Shown: positions 8,653 to 17,360, counted from the stretch's first letter. The stretch: DNA of 64,000 nt from Pseudolysinimonas sp051954455 (GCF_051954455.1 NZ_JBQCHS010000030.1:79344-143343); one strand, 5' to 3'. Program-made: numbers and translations. The notes: generated from the sequence alone by a model not told the origin.

Positions 8653-9266
8653 GAGGCCAGGCCCTGGAGGAACGCGCGCAGCCCGGCCACCCCGGTGAAG
8701 TGGTGCGTCGCGATGCCGAGGGCCGCGGCGGCCTCGACGTTGTCGGCGCGATTGTCGATGAACGCCGTGCCCGTCGGGTCGGTGCCGAGCTCGGCCATGG
8801 CGCGGCGATAGATCTCGGGGTCCGGCTTGATGAGATCGAGCTCCGCGCTCACGATGACGGTCTCCATCAGCGAGCCGAGCGGCGAGAAGCGGAACGGGTC
8901 GCCGAAGTCGAAGCCCGCGTTCGACAGCAGCGCCAGGCGCGTGCCGCCGTCGTGGAGCTCGGCGAGGAGGTCGAGAACCGCGGGCTCCGGATCGAACCAG
9001 CTCGTGAAGTCGCGGGCCCACAGCTCGTGGACGCGGGCCAGGCTCCAGTTCGCGCCGGTCTCGCGCTCGATGGCGCGCCAGTACTCGACGACGCTCAGCC
9101 GGCCCTGGTCGAGCGCGTGCCGGTGGCGGTCGTAGGCGGCGCGGAACGACGCCTCGTCGACGCCGGCGAGCGCGACCAGCTCGGCCTGGGACGTCGCCGA
9201 GGGGCTCCGGGAGATGACCTCCCCGTAGTCGAAGACGACGACCCGGTCGGGGATGCTGATGGCCAC
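8649..9266 (-). CDS. HAD-superfamily hydrolase, subfamily IA, with non-canonical second Asp
   Basis: 205-residue haloacid-dehalogenase-type phosphatase with a helical cap (about 20-90). Motif I is FDYGEVI, so the nucleophile Asp is present but the usual second Asp (general acid) is Gly, as in the FDLGGV-type branch of the family. Motif II is LLSNAG, motif III includes the Lys of IKPDPEIY, and motif IV is FIDNRADNV. The substrate is unknown. The GTG start has TAGTTT six nucleotides upstream, fitting a leaderless message. Its stop overlaps the start of the Old Yellow Enzyme gene, so the two likely share one transcript. Divergent from nnrD with only 22 bp between starts. Confidence 0.85.
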   Translation of the reverse strand: MAISIPDRVVVFDYGEVISRSPSATSQAELVALAGVDEASFRAAYDRHRHALDQGRLSVVEYWRAIERETGANWSLARVHELWARDFTSWFDPEPAVLDLLAELHDGGTRLALLSNAGFDFGDPFRFSPLGSLMETVIVSAELDLIKPDPEIYRRAMAELGTDPTGTAFIDNRADNVEAAAALGIATHHFTGVAGLRAFLQGLAS

Positions 9267-9272
9267 GTCGCC

Positions 9273-9282
9273 AAACTATCGT
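9273..9282. promoter_or_regulatory. Overlapping divergent -10 elements between HAD gene and nnrD
   Basis: In AAACTATCGT the plus-strand hexamer TATCGT (9277-9282) sits 6 nt before the nnrD ATG, and the minus-strand hexamer TAGTTT (complement of 9273-9278) sits 6 nt before the HAD GTG. The two hexamers share the central TA. Both messages would be leaderless. Confidence 0.5.
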
Positions 9283-9288
9283 GGCTGC

Positions 9289-10104
9289 ATGGACGCGTTC
9301 TTCGGCCCCGTCGACGCGGCCCGCTGGATCGCCGTCCCCGGCCCCGACGACGACAAGTACGCGCGCGGCGTGGTCGGCTTCGTGACCGGGTCGGAGCGCT
9401 ACCCGGGGGCCGCCGTCCTGGGCGTCGAGGCCGCCGCGCGCACCGGGGTCGGGATGATCCGCTACCTCGGGCCGGAGCGGCCGTCCGGGCTCGTGCTGCA
9501 GCGCCGCCCGGAGGTCGTGACGGCCGACGGGCGGGTGCAGGCCTGGGTGCTCGGGTCGGGGCAGGAGGCCGCCCGGCGCGACGACGCGGAGCACGCGCAG
9601 CTCGTCCACGCCCTGGGGCAGGAGGTGGCGGTCGTGCTCGACGCGGGGGCGCTCGACCTGCACGACCGGGCGCGCGGTCCCGTACTGCTGACGCCCCACG
9701 CGGGGGAGCTGGCGCGCGCGGTCGGGAGCTCGGTCGAGGCGGTCCGGGCCGATCCCGAGCGCGCCGCGCGGGATGCCGCGGCCGCCCTCGGCGCCACGGT
9801 GCTGCTCAAGGGCCACACCACGCACGTCGCGACGCCGGAGGGCGAGGTCCTCCGCGTGCGGAGCGCCCCGGCCTGGCTCGCGACCGCCGGCGCGGGTGAC
9901 GCGCTCGCCGGGGTGCTCGGCGCGCTCCTCGCGACCCATGCCGCCGCGATCGCCGACGACCCGGCCGTCGTCGCGCGGCTCGCCGCCACGGGGGCCGTGC
10001 TCCACGGGCTCGCCGCCGAGCGCGCGAGCGGCGGCGGTCCGCTGACGGTCCTCGACCTCGCCGCCGCGCTGCCGCGCGTCATCGCCGAACTGCTCGCCGC
10101 GTGA
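9289..10104 (+). CDS. nnrD: ADP-dependent NAD(P)H-hydrate dehydratase
   Basis: Repairs hydrated NAD(P)H (NAD(P)HX) in a nucleotide-dependent dehydration. The 271-residue protein is a ribokinase-fold YjeF C-terminal domain on its own: KYARGVVGFVTGSERYPGAAVLGVEAA near the N-terminus, LLTPHAGELARA in the centre, LLKGHTTHVATP, and the catalytic loop ATAGAGDALAGVLGALLA. The epimerase domain (NnrE), fused to it in E. coli, is absent here. An in-frame upstream ATG exists (9253), but the family N-terminus and the leaderless-type -10 point to 9289. The stop overlaps the GTG of the next gene. Confidence 0.9.
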   Translation: MDAFFGPVDAARWIAVPGPDDDKYARGVVGFVTGSERYPGAAVLGVEAAARTGVGMIRYLGPERPSGLVLQRRPEVVTADGRVQAWVLGSGQEAARRDDAEHAQLVHALGQEVAVVLDAGALDLHDRARGPVLLTPHAGELARAVGSSVEAVRADPERAARDAAAALGATVLLKGHTTHVATPEGEVLRVRSAPAWLATAGAGDALAGVLGALLATHAAAIADDPAVVARLAATGAVLHGLAAERASGGGPLTVLDLAAALPRVIAELLAA

Positions 10105-11393
10105 CGGCGGCGTCCCGCGCGCTCCGGCATCCGCTGCCGCTGTGGATCGCGTTCGTGCTGGTGCACCTGATCGTCGGCGTCGCCGCCTTCTCGTACCCCG
10201 ACGGCAGCGGCATCGGCGACGTCCGCACCACCTACCCGATCTGGGTTCAGCACGGGTTCGAGACGGGGCGCTGGGTGGGGCTGCAGCTGCCGTGGGTCTA
10301 CCCGATCCTCGCGCTGCCGCCCATGATCGCGGCCGACGCGCTCGGCCCGGCGTTCGTCGCGCCGATCTGGCTCGGCATCGTGTTCGTCGTCGACGCGGTC
10401 GCCTTCGCGTTCGTCGTGCACGGCGACCCGGAGCGTCGGCGGGCGCCGGCCGCGTGGTGGTGGCTCGTGTTCCTGCTGCTGCTCGGGCCGATCGCCCTCA
10501 CCCGGATCGACTCCCTCGCGACCGCGCCCGCGCTGATCGGGGTGCTGCTGCTGGCCCGGGCGCCGCGCACCGCGGGGGCGCTGCTCGCCGTCGGGGCGTG
10601 GGTCAAGGTCTGGCCGGCGGCGCTCGTCGCCGCCGCGGTCGTCGCCGTGCGCCGGCGCTTCGAGGTGCTGCTCGGCGCGGTCGTGCTGACGGTCGTCGTC
10701 GTCGCCGTGACGCTCCTGCTCGGCGGGGCCGCTCACCTGCTGTCGTTCGTCACCGAGCAGTCGGGACGGGGCCTGCAGATCGAGTCCGGCCTCGCGACGC
10801 CGTGGATGTGGTCGGCGGCGCTGCACCCGGGCGGCCCCATCTCCGTCTACTACGACCTCGGGATCCTGACCTATCAGGTGCGCGGACCGGGCGTCGCGGG
10901 CACCGCCGCCCTCGCGACGCCGCTCCTCGTGCTCGCGGTCGGGGCGGTGCTCGTCCTCGGCATCGTCGCGGCACGGCGCGGGTCCGACGCCGCCGAGATC
11001 CTGCCCGCGATGGCGCTCGGGTTCACGACGGCGCTCATCGTCGCCAACAAGGTCGGATCGCCGCAGTACGTGGGCTGGATCGCGGTCCCGATCGTGCTGG
11101 GGCTCGCGGTCCGCGCGACGGGGCGCGGCCAGTCGTTCGCCGGACCGGCCGGCCTGACGCTCGTGATCGCGATCCTGACCCAGGTCATCTACCCGATGTT
11201 CTACGGGCGGCTCCTGAACGTGGATCCGACCCTCGTCCTCGTGCTGACGGTGCGGAACCTCCTGCTCCTCGGGCTCTTCGTCTGGGCCCTCACGCTGCTC
11301 GTCCGGCGCGTCGCGCGTCCGGTCGGGGAGGATGGGGAGTGGCTGCCGGCGATCCTCGGCGGCCGTCCCCCTCGACTCGCACTCCGGGAGTGA
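10101..11393 (+). CDS. Polytopic membrane protein, GT87/DUF2029-like putative glycosyltransferase
   Basis: 430 residues with about 9-11 hydrophobic segments, beginning IAFVLVHLIVGVAAFSY. The layout resembles the polyprenol-phosphate-mannose-dependent GT87 (DUF2029) family: an extracytoplasmic loop after the first segment and a VGAWVKVWPAAL segment like the family's GAKxWP motif. If so, it would add a sugar to a cell-envelope glycan from a lipid-linked donor. No catalytic residue can be assigned with certainty. The GTG start overlaps the nnrD stop, so it belongs to the same operon, although the functions do not obviously connect. Confidence 0.7.
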   Translation: MTAASRALRHPLPLWIAFVLVHLIVGVAAFSYPDGSGIGDVRTTYPIWVQHGFETGRWVGLQLPWVYPILALPPMIAADALGPAFVAPIWLGIVFVVDAVAFAFVVHGDPERRRAPAAWWWLVFLLLLGPIALTRIDSLATAPALIGVLLLARAPRTAGALLAVGAWVKVWPAALVAAAVVAVRRRFEVLLGAVVLTVVVVAVTLLLGGAAHLLSFVTEQSGRGLQIESGLATPWMWSAALHPGGPISVYYDLGILTYQVRGPGVAGTAALATPLLVLAVGAVLVLGIVAARRGSDAAEILPAMALGFTTALIVANKVGSPQYVGWIAVPIVLGLAVRATGRGQSFAGPAGLTLVIAILTQVIYPMFYGRLLNVDPTLVLVLTVRNLLLLGLFVWALTLLVRRVARPVGEDGEWLPAILGGRPPRLALRE

Positions 11394-11395
11394 CC

Positions 11396-11728
11396 ATGCT
11401 CGTCGCCTTCTCCGTCGCCCCGAGCGGCGATCGCCCCGACGGCGCCCCGCGCCCCGCGGGCACGCCGGAGGACTCCGTGCACGACGCGGTCGCGGCGGCC
11501 GTACGGATCGTGCGCGCGTCGGGGCTCCCGAACCGCACCGACGCGATGTTCACCACGATCGAGGGCGAGTGGGACGAGGTCTTCGACGTCGTGAAGCGCG
11601 CGACCGAGGCGGTCGGCGCGTACGGGTCGCGCGTGTCGCTCGTGCTGAAGGCCGACATCCGCCCCGGCCACACGGGCGAGCTGACCGGCAAGGTCGAGCG
11701 GGTCGAGCGCGCGCTCGGCGACGCGTGA
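11396..11728 (+). CDS. Thiamine-binding-type protein, MTH1187/YkoF family
   Basis: 110-residue single-domain alpha/beta protein of the MTH1187 (DUF77) family: MLVAFSVAPSG at the N-terminus, SVHDAVAAAVRIVRASGLPN, the strand FTTIEGEWDEVFDVVKRATEAV, and VSLVLKADIRPG. Members bind thiamine or related molecules and form tetramers, but their cellular role is not firmly established. The ATG follows the stop of the membrane protein by two bases, and the gene overlaps the next one by four bases (GTGA), which places it inside the operon nnrD to MFS. Confidence 0.85.
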   Translation: MLVAFSVAPSGDRPDGAPRPAGTPEDSVHDAVAAAVRIVRASGLPNRTDAMFTTIEGEWDEVFDVVKRATEAVGAYGSRVSLVLKADIRPGHTGELTGKVERVERALGDA

Positions 11729-12990
11729 CGGGCCTGACGCCCGGACGCACCCGCCTCGCGCTCCTCGCGCTCGCCCTCGGCGGGTTCGGGATCGGCTCCA
11801 CCGAGTTCGTCGCGTCCGGACTCCTCCCGCAGATCGCGTCCGCGCTGCTGCCGGGACTCGACGCCGCGCACCACGACCAGGCGATCGCCCGGTCCGGGCT
11901 CGTCATCTCCGCCTACGCGGCGGGCGTCGTCGTCGGAGCCCCGACCATCGCGATCTTCGCCGCGCGGGCACCGCGGCGGGCGCTGCTCCTCGCCGCGATC
12001 GCGGCGTTCGTCGTCGGCTCGATCGGGTCGGCGCTCGCGCCGACCTTCGAGGCGCTCGTGATCGCCCGCTTCGTCGCGGCGCTGCCGCACGGCGCGTACT
12101 TCGGCGTCGCCTCGCTCGTCGCGGCGCGGCTGCTCGGGCCAGGCAAGCAGGGCCGGGGCATCGCCTTCGTGATCGGCGGTCTGTCGGTCGCCAACATCGT
12201 CGGCGTGCCGGCCATCACCTTCCTCGGCCAGTCCGTGGGCTGGCGCTGGGCGTACGTCGCGGTCGCCGTCGTCTTCGCGCTCTCGTTCGCGGCGATCCTG
12301 TGGCTCGTGCCGTCGTCCCCGGGCGACCCGGGCGCGACGCCGGCGCGGGAGCTGCGCGGATTCCGGCATCCCCAGGTCTGGTTCGCCCTGCTCACGGGGA
12401 TGATCGGCCTCGGCGGCCTGTTCGCGGTGGAGAGCTACATCGCCCCCATCACGACGCGTCTCGTCGGCCTGCCGGCGGACGCGGTGCCGATCGTGCTGGT
12501 CCTGTTCGGCGTCGGGATGACGGCCGGCAACTTCGCCGGCGGCCCGCTCGCCGACCGGCACGCGTTCCGCGGGCTCATGATCGGCTTCGCGATGACGATC
12601 GCCTCGTTCGTCGTTATCGGTCTCGTGATCGCGACGCCGGTCGGCGTGTTCGTGAGCGGGTTCCTGCTCGGCGCCGTCACGGGGATTCTCGCGGTCGCGA
12701 TCCAGACCCGACTCCTGGAGGTCGCGCCCGAGAGCCAGACGCTCGCGGCGGCCGCCAACCACTCGGCCCTCAACTTCGGCAACAGCCTGGGCGCGTTCCT
12801 CGGCGGCGCCGTGATCGCGGCCGGCTACGGCTACGCGGCGACCCCGTGGCTCGGTCTCGCGATGTGCGTGCCGGGAGTCGTGTTCGCGGTGCTCAGCGGG
12901 GTGCTGGAGAGCCGCTCGCGGAGGCGCTCAGAAGGAGCCGGAGGGCGCGTCCTGGATGAGGATGCCGTCTTGGATCGCCCGCTTCCGTAG
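11725..12990 (+). CDS. MFS transporter, DHA1-type drug or sugar efflux family
   Basis: 421 residues with 12 predicted membrane segments. The N-terminus GFGIGSTEFVASGLLPQIA and ARFVAALPHGAYFGVASLVAARLLG are typical of the AraJ/PbuE/CmlA-like DHA1 exporters. The substrate cannot be read. The GTG start overlaps the preceding TGA. Its last 63 bp overlap the 3' end of the convergent response regulator gene on the other strand, so the C-terminal 20 residues (SRRRSEGAGGRVLDEDAVLD region) are Arg- and Asp-rich and probably unstructured. Last gene of the operon that starts at nnrD. Confidence 0.88.
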   Translation: MTGLTPGRTRLALLALALGGFGIGSTEFVASGLLPQIASALLPGLDAAHHDQAIARSGLVISAYAAGVVVGAPTIAIFAARAPRRALLLAAIAAFVVGSIGSALAPTFEALVIARFVAALPHGAYFGVASLVAARLLGPGKQGRGIAFVIGGLSVANIVGVPAITFLGQSVGWRWAYVAVAVVFALSFAAILWLVPSSPGDPGATPARELRGFRHPQVWFALLTGMIGLGGLFAVESYIAPITTRLVGLPADAVPIVLVLFGVGMTAGNFAGGPLADRHAFRGLMIGFAMTIASFVVIGLVIATPVGVFVSGFLLGAVTGILAVAIQTRLLEVAPESQTLAAAANHSALNFGNSLGAFLGGAVIAAGYGYAATPWLGLAMCVPGVVFAVLSGVLESRSRRRSEGAGGRVLDEDAVLDRPLP

Positions 12991-13587
12991 CGCGACCTTG
13001 GTGCCGACGTCGATGCCGGCCACGCGGTACTTCTCGCGGATGCGCTTGAGGTAGCTCTTCGCGGTCTCCTCGGAGATGCCGAGCTGGTAGGCCACCGACT
13101 TGACCGGCTCGCCGCCGCCGTAGAGCGCCATGACGCGGCGCTCCTGCGCGCTCAGCTTCGGCGCGCCGCCGATGTCGCCCGCGTTCAGCGCGAGGTCGAG
13201 CTCGGCCGAGATGAAGCTCTCGCCCTGCGCGGCGGCGCGGATCGCCTCGACGATCATGCCCGCGTCCTCGCTCTTGACGAGGTAGCCGAGCGCACCGGCC
13301 GCGAGCGCCTCGCGCACGACGTTCGGCTCGGAGTAGGTGCTCATGAGCACGACGCGCACACCGGTCGTCTTGAGCGTCGAGATCTTCAGCGCGACCGGGA
13401 TGTTGTCCTTCAGGTCGAGGTCGAGCAGCACCACGTCGACCGGGAACGCCGGGCTCGTCAGCAGCTCCGGCCAGGTGGCGAAGGCGCCGACCATGTCGAT
13501 GTCGGAGGCGGCGCTGCGGATCCACTCCGTGAGCGCGCCGAGCAGCATCTTGTGGTCGTCGACGATGGCGAGGCGGATGGGGGCCAC
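12928..13587 (-). CDS. Response regulator with LuxR-type DNA-binding domain
   Basis: 219 residues: receiver domain (about 1-120) with acidic pair DD (10-11), phospho-acceptor Asp56 (LLDLDLKDN), a switch Thr/Ser region (LMSTYS) and Lys105, followed by a LuxR/NarL-type helix-turn-helix (about 150-205; LSAQERRVMALYGGGEPVKSVAYQLGISEETAKSYLKRIREK). The GTG at 13587 is chosen because AAGGAG lies 6 nt upstream; upstream in-frame codons lack such a site. Third gene of a minus-strand cassette with the kinase-like protein and the histidine kinase, and the likely output of that system. Its 3' end overlaps the convergent MFS gene by 63 bp. Confidence 0.93.
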   Translation of the reverse strand: MAPIRLAIVDDHKMLLGALTEWIRSAASDIDMVGAFATWPELLTSPAFPVDVVLLDLDLKDNIPVALKISTLKTTGVRVVLMSTYSEPNVVREALAAGALGYLVKSEDAGMIVEAIRAAAQGESFISAELDLALNAGDIGGAPKLSAQERRVMALYGGGEPVKSVAYQLGISEETAKSYLKRIREKYRVAGIDVGTKVALRKRAIQDGILIQDAPSGSF

Positions 13588-13619
13588 GAGCACTCCTTGG
13601 GTCGGTCTCGGGGGAGGGA

Positions 13620-14876
13620 TCACTGATCGGCGGGGTTGTCGACGAGGCACTGGATGTCGACGCGCAGACTGCCGTCCTGAGTGGAGTCAGAGTAGCGCCC
13701 GACCCGGCTCAGGGCGTCCCAGACGCCCGAGTCGACACGATTCCGTGCCACACCGGTCGTCGTGATGACGATCGGGACGAGGATCTTGCGGTCGGGCACC
13801 TCGCCGCCGGGCGTCACCGGCCCGAGCTGGATCGTCAGGGTGCGGTTCTGGCTCGGCTTGAGGTTCTCGCTGACGAGCAGCCAGGCGGTCGAGAGGAGGC
13901 CGTCGCGCTGGTTGGGGTCGAGCAGGCCGGCGAGCGCCGACTTGTCGACGAGCGTGACGGAGCGGCCGAGCATCTCCGACTCGGTGATCGCGTGGTAGAG
14001 CCAGGTCTCGCGCCGTCCCTCGATGAGGTGGAGGCGGAGCTCGGTCGCGAGCTGCGCCGCGATCGACGCGTTCTTCGGGATGAGGGGCAGCACGACCTTG
14101 CGGTTCGCGACCGACTCGAGCAGCTCCTCGGCGGCGAGGTCGAGGCGGGCGAGCTCTTCCGAGGCGAGCATGCCGACCGCGAAGCGCGGGGCCTGGACGG
14201 TGCTCTGCACGAGCACGCGGTCGAGCTCCACCTGCACCAGGCGCCGGAACGTCTCCACGACGACGACGCCGATGATCGTCGGGAGAACCGCGAGCGCGAC
14301 GCCGGTGACCTGCGGCGCGATCCACGCGGCGTCGATCGGGTCGTCGGGGAGAGCATCGAGGAACATCGCGATCGCGAGTCCGACCCCGAGTGTGCTCGTG
14401 GCGACGACGAGCTCGGCGCGGCCGCGCAGGGTCACGAGCAGCAGGAGCGCCATGCCTGCCGCGAGGCCCGCGGTGGCGTTCCTCCCGATGTCGTGCAGCT
14501 CCCAGATGGCAACCAGGTCGAGCACGGTCGATGCCGCGACCCCCGCGAGGAAGACCGCGAACATCCAGTCGGGGAGCCGGTCGCCGATCGCGCGCGAGGC
14601 GACGATCGCGAGCACGATGATGGCGATGAGCACGAGCCAGGACGCGACGGCGAACTCCGGCCGAGGGTAGCTCGGCCAGAGGGCGGCGAACCAGCTCAGA
14701 CCGTAGACGGTGCGGAGGCACACGACGATCGCGGCGCCGAGGCCGAGGAACGCGGTGCCCAGCGTGCCCCGGTGAGCACTCGCCCGGCCGACCCGACGGG
14801 CGGTGCTGCTGACCCGGCGTCGGGCGTTGCCGACGATCGCGCCGAGGGTGTTCTCCTCGGGGGCGGTGAACGTCAC
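13620..14876 (-). CDS. Membrane protein with degenerate histidine-kinase-like C-terminal region
   Basis: 418 residues: a membrane part of about six segments (about 42-205) and a cytoplasmic region (about 210-418). The C-terminal region parallels the neighbouring histidine kinase in layout: WLLVSENLKPSQNRTLTIQL (331-350) resembles the kinase N-box and following strand (LAECLENVRRHS...HVTI), with Asn338 in the position of the N-box Asn. There is no H-box His, and the DSGVGFD G1 box is replaced by ITTTGVA, so ATP binding and phosphotransfer are doubtful. It starts with GTG overlapping the kinase stop (GTGA) and has GGAGGTGA upstream. I infer a sensory pseudokinase partner of the kinase; it could also be an unrelated membrane protein. 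Confidence 0.6.
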   Translation of the reverse strand: MTFTAPEENTLGAIVGNARRRVSSTARRVGRASAHRGTLGTAFLGLGAAIVVCLRTVYGLSWFAALWPSYPRPEFAVASWLVLIAIIVLAIVASRAIGDRLPDWMFAVFLAGVAASTVLDLVAIWELHDIGRNATAGLAAGMALLLLVTLRGRAELVVATSTLGVGLAIAMFLDALPDDPIDAAWIAPQVTGVALAVLPTIIGVVVVETFRRLVQVELDRVLVQSTVQAPRFAVGMLASEELARLDLAAEELLESVANRKVVLPLIPKNASIAAQLATELRLHLIEGRRETWLYHAITESEMLGRSVTLVDKSALAGLLDPNQRDGLLSTAWLLVSENLKPSQNRTLTIQLGPVTPGGEVPDRKILVPIVITTTGVARNRVDSGVWDALSRVGRYSDSTQDGSLRVDIQCLVDNPADQ

Positions 14877-16069
14877 GACGTCACCTCCGCCCGGGGCACC
14901 TCGAGCACGACGGTGGTGCCCGATCCGGGAGCCGAGAACAGCCGCGCCGTGCCGCCCACCTCGCGCAGGCGCCCGACCACCGACTCCGTGAAGCCGAGCT
15001 TCGTCGCCTCGATGTCGGCGATGTCGAAGCCCACCCCCGAGTCGGTGACCATCGCGCGCACCGTCGTCTCGTCGTCGGTGATCGTCACGTGCGCCTCGGT
15101 CACCCCGGAGTGGCGGCGCACGTTCTCGAGGCACTCGGCGAGCGCCAGCAGGAACGCGTCTAGCGTGTGGCTCGGCAGGAGCACCTGCCCGGCGCCGTGC
15201 CAGCTCACCTGCAGGCCCATCCGTCCGAACCGCTGCTTGACCGAGGCGAGCGTCGTGCCGAGCACCGGCTCCTCCGGGACGGGCACGGGCGAGGTCCCGG
15301 TGCCGACCTGGGCCTGACCGTCGGGGACGTTCGGGCTGGTGCCGAGCCGGAGCTGGCGCAGGAGCTGGGCGTCCTCCTTCGCCTGCTCGCGCAGCGCGTC
15401 GGGGGTGACGCCGACGCCGGAGTGGGCGAGCAGGGTGAGCGTCGCGAGGACCGTGTCGTGGAGGAGGCGCGCGCCCTGGCGGCGCTGCGCCTCGAGCTCG
15501 CTCGCCTGACGCTCCGCCCGGTGGGCGCGGCCGATGCTGGCGATGCGCTTGGCGGCCTGCGGGACGGCGGCCATGATCCACGCACCGACGAGCGCCGGGA
15601 GAGCCCACCCCACGACCACGAGGGCTCCGGTGCGGAGGCCGGTCGCGAGGTCCGGCGCCGTCAGCTCCACGGCCGCGCCGACCGCGGCGAACGAGACCAC
15701 GAGGAGCACGATCCGCCACCAGGAGTTCACGAGGACGAGTGCCGCGGCCGGGACGGCGGCAGCGGTCAGCTCGATGAGGGACGCCTGCGCGGCCGGGGTC
15801 GGGCTGGTCGTCGACAGGACGTCGACGGCTCCGACGATCGCGATGCCGGCGGCGACGGAGAGGAGGGCCCAGAGCGTCGGACGCATCCAGCCCATGAGGA
15901 ACTGGAACGCGCCGAGCACGACGTAGATCGGGACGCCGACGAGCAGCACCCGGCTCGGAGTCGCCCCGGGCAGTACGAAGCAGATGAGCGAGACCGCGGT
16001 GAAGCTCAGCCCCCAGACGCGCGCGGCGCGCTGCAGGAGCTGGTCGCGCTCCTTGGAGATGAGATCCAT
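14873..16069 (-). CDS. Membrane sensor histidine kinase, NarL/DesK type (HisKA_3)
   Basis: 398 residues: six or so membrane segments in the first 170 residues, then a dimerisation/phosphoacceptor helix with RLLHDTVLATL (His204), and a HATPase_c domain with N-box ECLENVRRH (Asn315), G1 box DSGVGFD (343-349) and G2 GSGT (382-385). An unusual Pro/Gly/Thr-rich linker (about 243-268) separates the two catalytic parts. There is little extracytoplasmic sequence, so the signal is probably sensed within the membrane. The gene is followed by a coupled kinase-like protein and a LuxR-type regulator. The stimulus and targets are unknown. Confidence 0.93.
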   Translation of the reverse strand: MDLISKERDQLLQRAARVWGLSFTAVSLICFVLPGATPSRVLLVGVPIYVVLGAFQFLMGWMRPTLWALLSVAAGIAIVGAVDVLSTTSPTPAAQASLIELTAAAVPAAALVLVNSWWRIVLLVVSFAAVGAAVELTAPDLATGLRTGALVVVGWALPALVGAWIMAAVPQAAKRIASIGRAHRAERQASELEAQRRQGARLLHDTVLATLTLLAHSGVGVTPDALREQAKEDAQLLRQLRLGTSPNVPDGQAQVGTGTSPVPVPEEPVLGTTLASVKQRFGRMGLQVSWHGAGQVLLPSHTLDAFLLALAECLENVRRHSGVTEAHVTITDDETTVRAMVTDSGVGFDIADIEATKLGFTESVVGRLREVGGTARLFSAPGSGTTVVLEVPRAEVTS

Positions 16070-16092
16070 CGCACCCGATTCTTGCCTACCGG

Positions 16093-16113
16093 GGCACCCG
16101 GACGGGGGGTGCC
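16093..16113 (-). terminator. Hairpin downstream of metX
   Basis: GGCACCC (16093-16099) and GGGTGCC (16107-16113) form a 7-bp stem with a 7-nt loop, 30 bp beyond the metX stop and before the histidine kinase start. There is no T tract. Candidate terminator only. Confidence 0.4.
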
Positions 16114-16142
16114 GCGCCCTGTGTCGCGTCGGGAGCGGGTGG

Positions 16143-17348
16143 TCAGCGGGCCAGAAGACGGCGGAGCTCGGCGCCGACGAGCGCGTCCTCGATGAGGAAC
16201 GCGTCGTGCCCGTAGGGCGAGGAGACGACGACCGGGGCGTCGCCGTCGATGTTGCCGGCGATGTGCCGGGCGATGATCTGCTGCCCGGGCACCGGGAACA
16301 GCCGGTCGCTGTCGACCCCGAGCACGAGCGTGCGCGCGGTCACGCGGGCGAGCGCCGCCGCCACGCCGCCGCGGTCGCGGCCCACGTCGTGCGAGTTCAT
16401 CGCGTCCACGAGCACGAGGTAGCTGTTGGCGTCGAAGCGGCGCGTGAACTTGTTGCCGTGGAATCCGAGGTAGCTCTCGACGGCGAACACGCCGCCCCCG
16501 CCGAGCGGGCTGAGACCTGACTGCCAGGAGCGCTCGAAGCGATCGTTGAGCTCGGTCGGCGAGCGGTAGTTCAGAAGCGCCATGCGGCGGGCGAGCGCGA
16601 GGCCGCGGTGCGGGCCTCCGCCGTCGGGCGCGTCGTAGTAGGCGCCGCCGTCGAAGGCGGGATCCATCCGGATCGCCTCCGACTGCACCGAGTTCAGCGC
16701 GATCTGGTCGGCGCTGGAGATCGGGGGAGCGGCGAGCACCGCCAGCCGCTCGACGCGCTCCGGGTGCGTCACGGCCCACTCGAGGGCCTGCATCCCGCCC
16801 ATCGATCCGCCGATGACGAGCGCCCAGCGCTCGATCCCGATGCGCTCGGCGAAGAGCCGCTGCGCCTCGACCTGATCGCGGATGGTCAGGTACGGGAATC
16901 GCGCGCCCCACTCCTCGCCGTCGGGCGCGATGGAGGCGGGGCCGGTGGACCCCTGGCAGCCGCCCAGCATGTTGGGCGCGACGATGAACCACTCGGCCGG
17001 GTCGAGGGGTGCGCCCGCGCCGACCATGCCGGACCACCATCCGGCCGTCGGATGCCCGGGGCCGGCGGGTCCGATGACGTGGCTGTCGCCGGTGAGCGCG
17101 TGGAGGACGAGGACCGCGTTGTCGCCGGCGGCGTTCAGCTCGCCCCAGGTCTCGTAGGCGATGACGGCGTCGGGGACGACGCCGCCGCGCTCGAGCGGCA
17201 CGTCGCCGATGCCCGCGAAGAGACGGTCGCCCGCGGGATCGCCGAGGCGCCAGGCGCCGGTCGCGGGCGGGAGCGCGGCGAGGGCGCGGCGGTTGGACTC
17301 GGTGACGAACGCCGAGGGGACCGCATCCTCGGGTGTCTGCCAGTCCAC
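16143..17348 (-). CDS. metX: Homoserine O-acetyltransferase
   Basis: Acetylates homoserine from acetyl-CoA in methionine biosynthesis, feeding the neighbouring metY product. The 401-residue alpha/beta-hydrolase fold shows HALTGDSHVIG, the Gly-rich segment NMLGGCQGSTGPAS, the nucleophile elbow IGGSMGGMQ (Ser182), the Asp of GVDSDRLFP and the His of PYGHDAFL. All three catalytic residues are present. The GTG start has GAGAAT six nucleotides upstream, which fits a leaderless message separate from metY. The intergenic space towards metY (138 bp) is filled by a long REP-like palindrome. Confidence 0.95.
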   Translation of the reverse strand: MDWQTPEDAVPSAFVTESNRRALAALPPATGAWRLGDPAGDRLFAGIGDVPLERGGVVPDAVIAYETWGELNAAGDNAVLVLHALTGDSHVIGPAGPGHPTAGWWSGMVGAGAPLDPAEWFIVAPNMLGGCQGSTGPASIAPDGEEWGARFPYLTIRDQVEAQRLFAERIGIERWALVIGGSMGGMQALEWAVTHPERVERLAVLAAPPISSADQIALNSVQSEAIRMDPAFDGGAYYDAPDGGGPHRGLALARRMALLNYRSPTELNDRFERSWQSGLSPLGGGGVFAVESYLGFHGNKFTRRFDANSYLVLVDAMNSHDVGRDRGGVAAALARVTARTLVLGVDSDRLFPVPGQQIIARHIAGNIDGDAPVVVSSPYGHDAFLIEDALVGAELRRLLAR

Positions 17349-17354
17349 GGTCCC

Positions 17355-17360
17355 ATTCTC
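17355..17360 (-). promoter_or_regulatory. Candidate -10 of a leaderless metX promoter
   Basis: On the minus strand GAGAAT lies 6 nt before the metX GTG. This is the same spacing seen before many other starts here. Confidence 0.35.
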
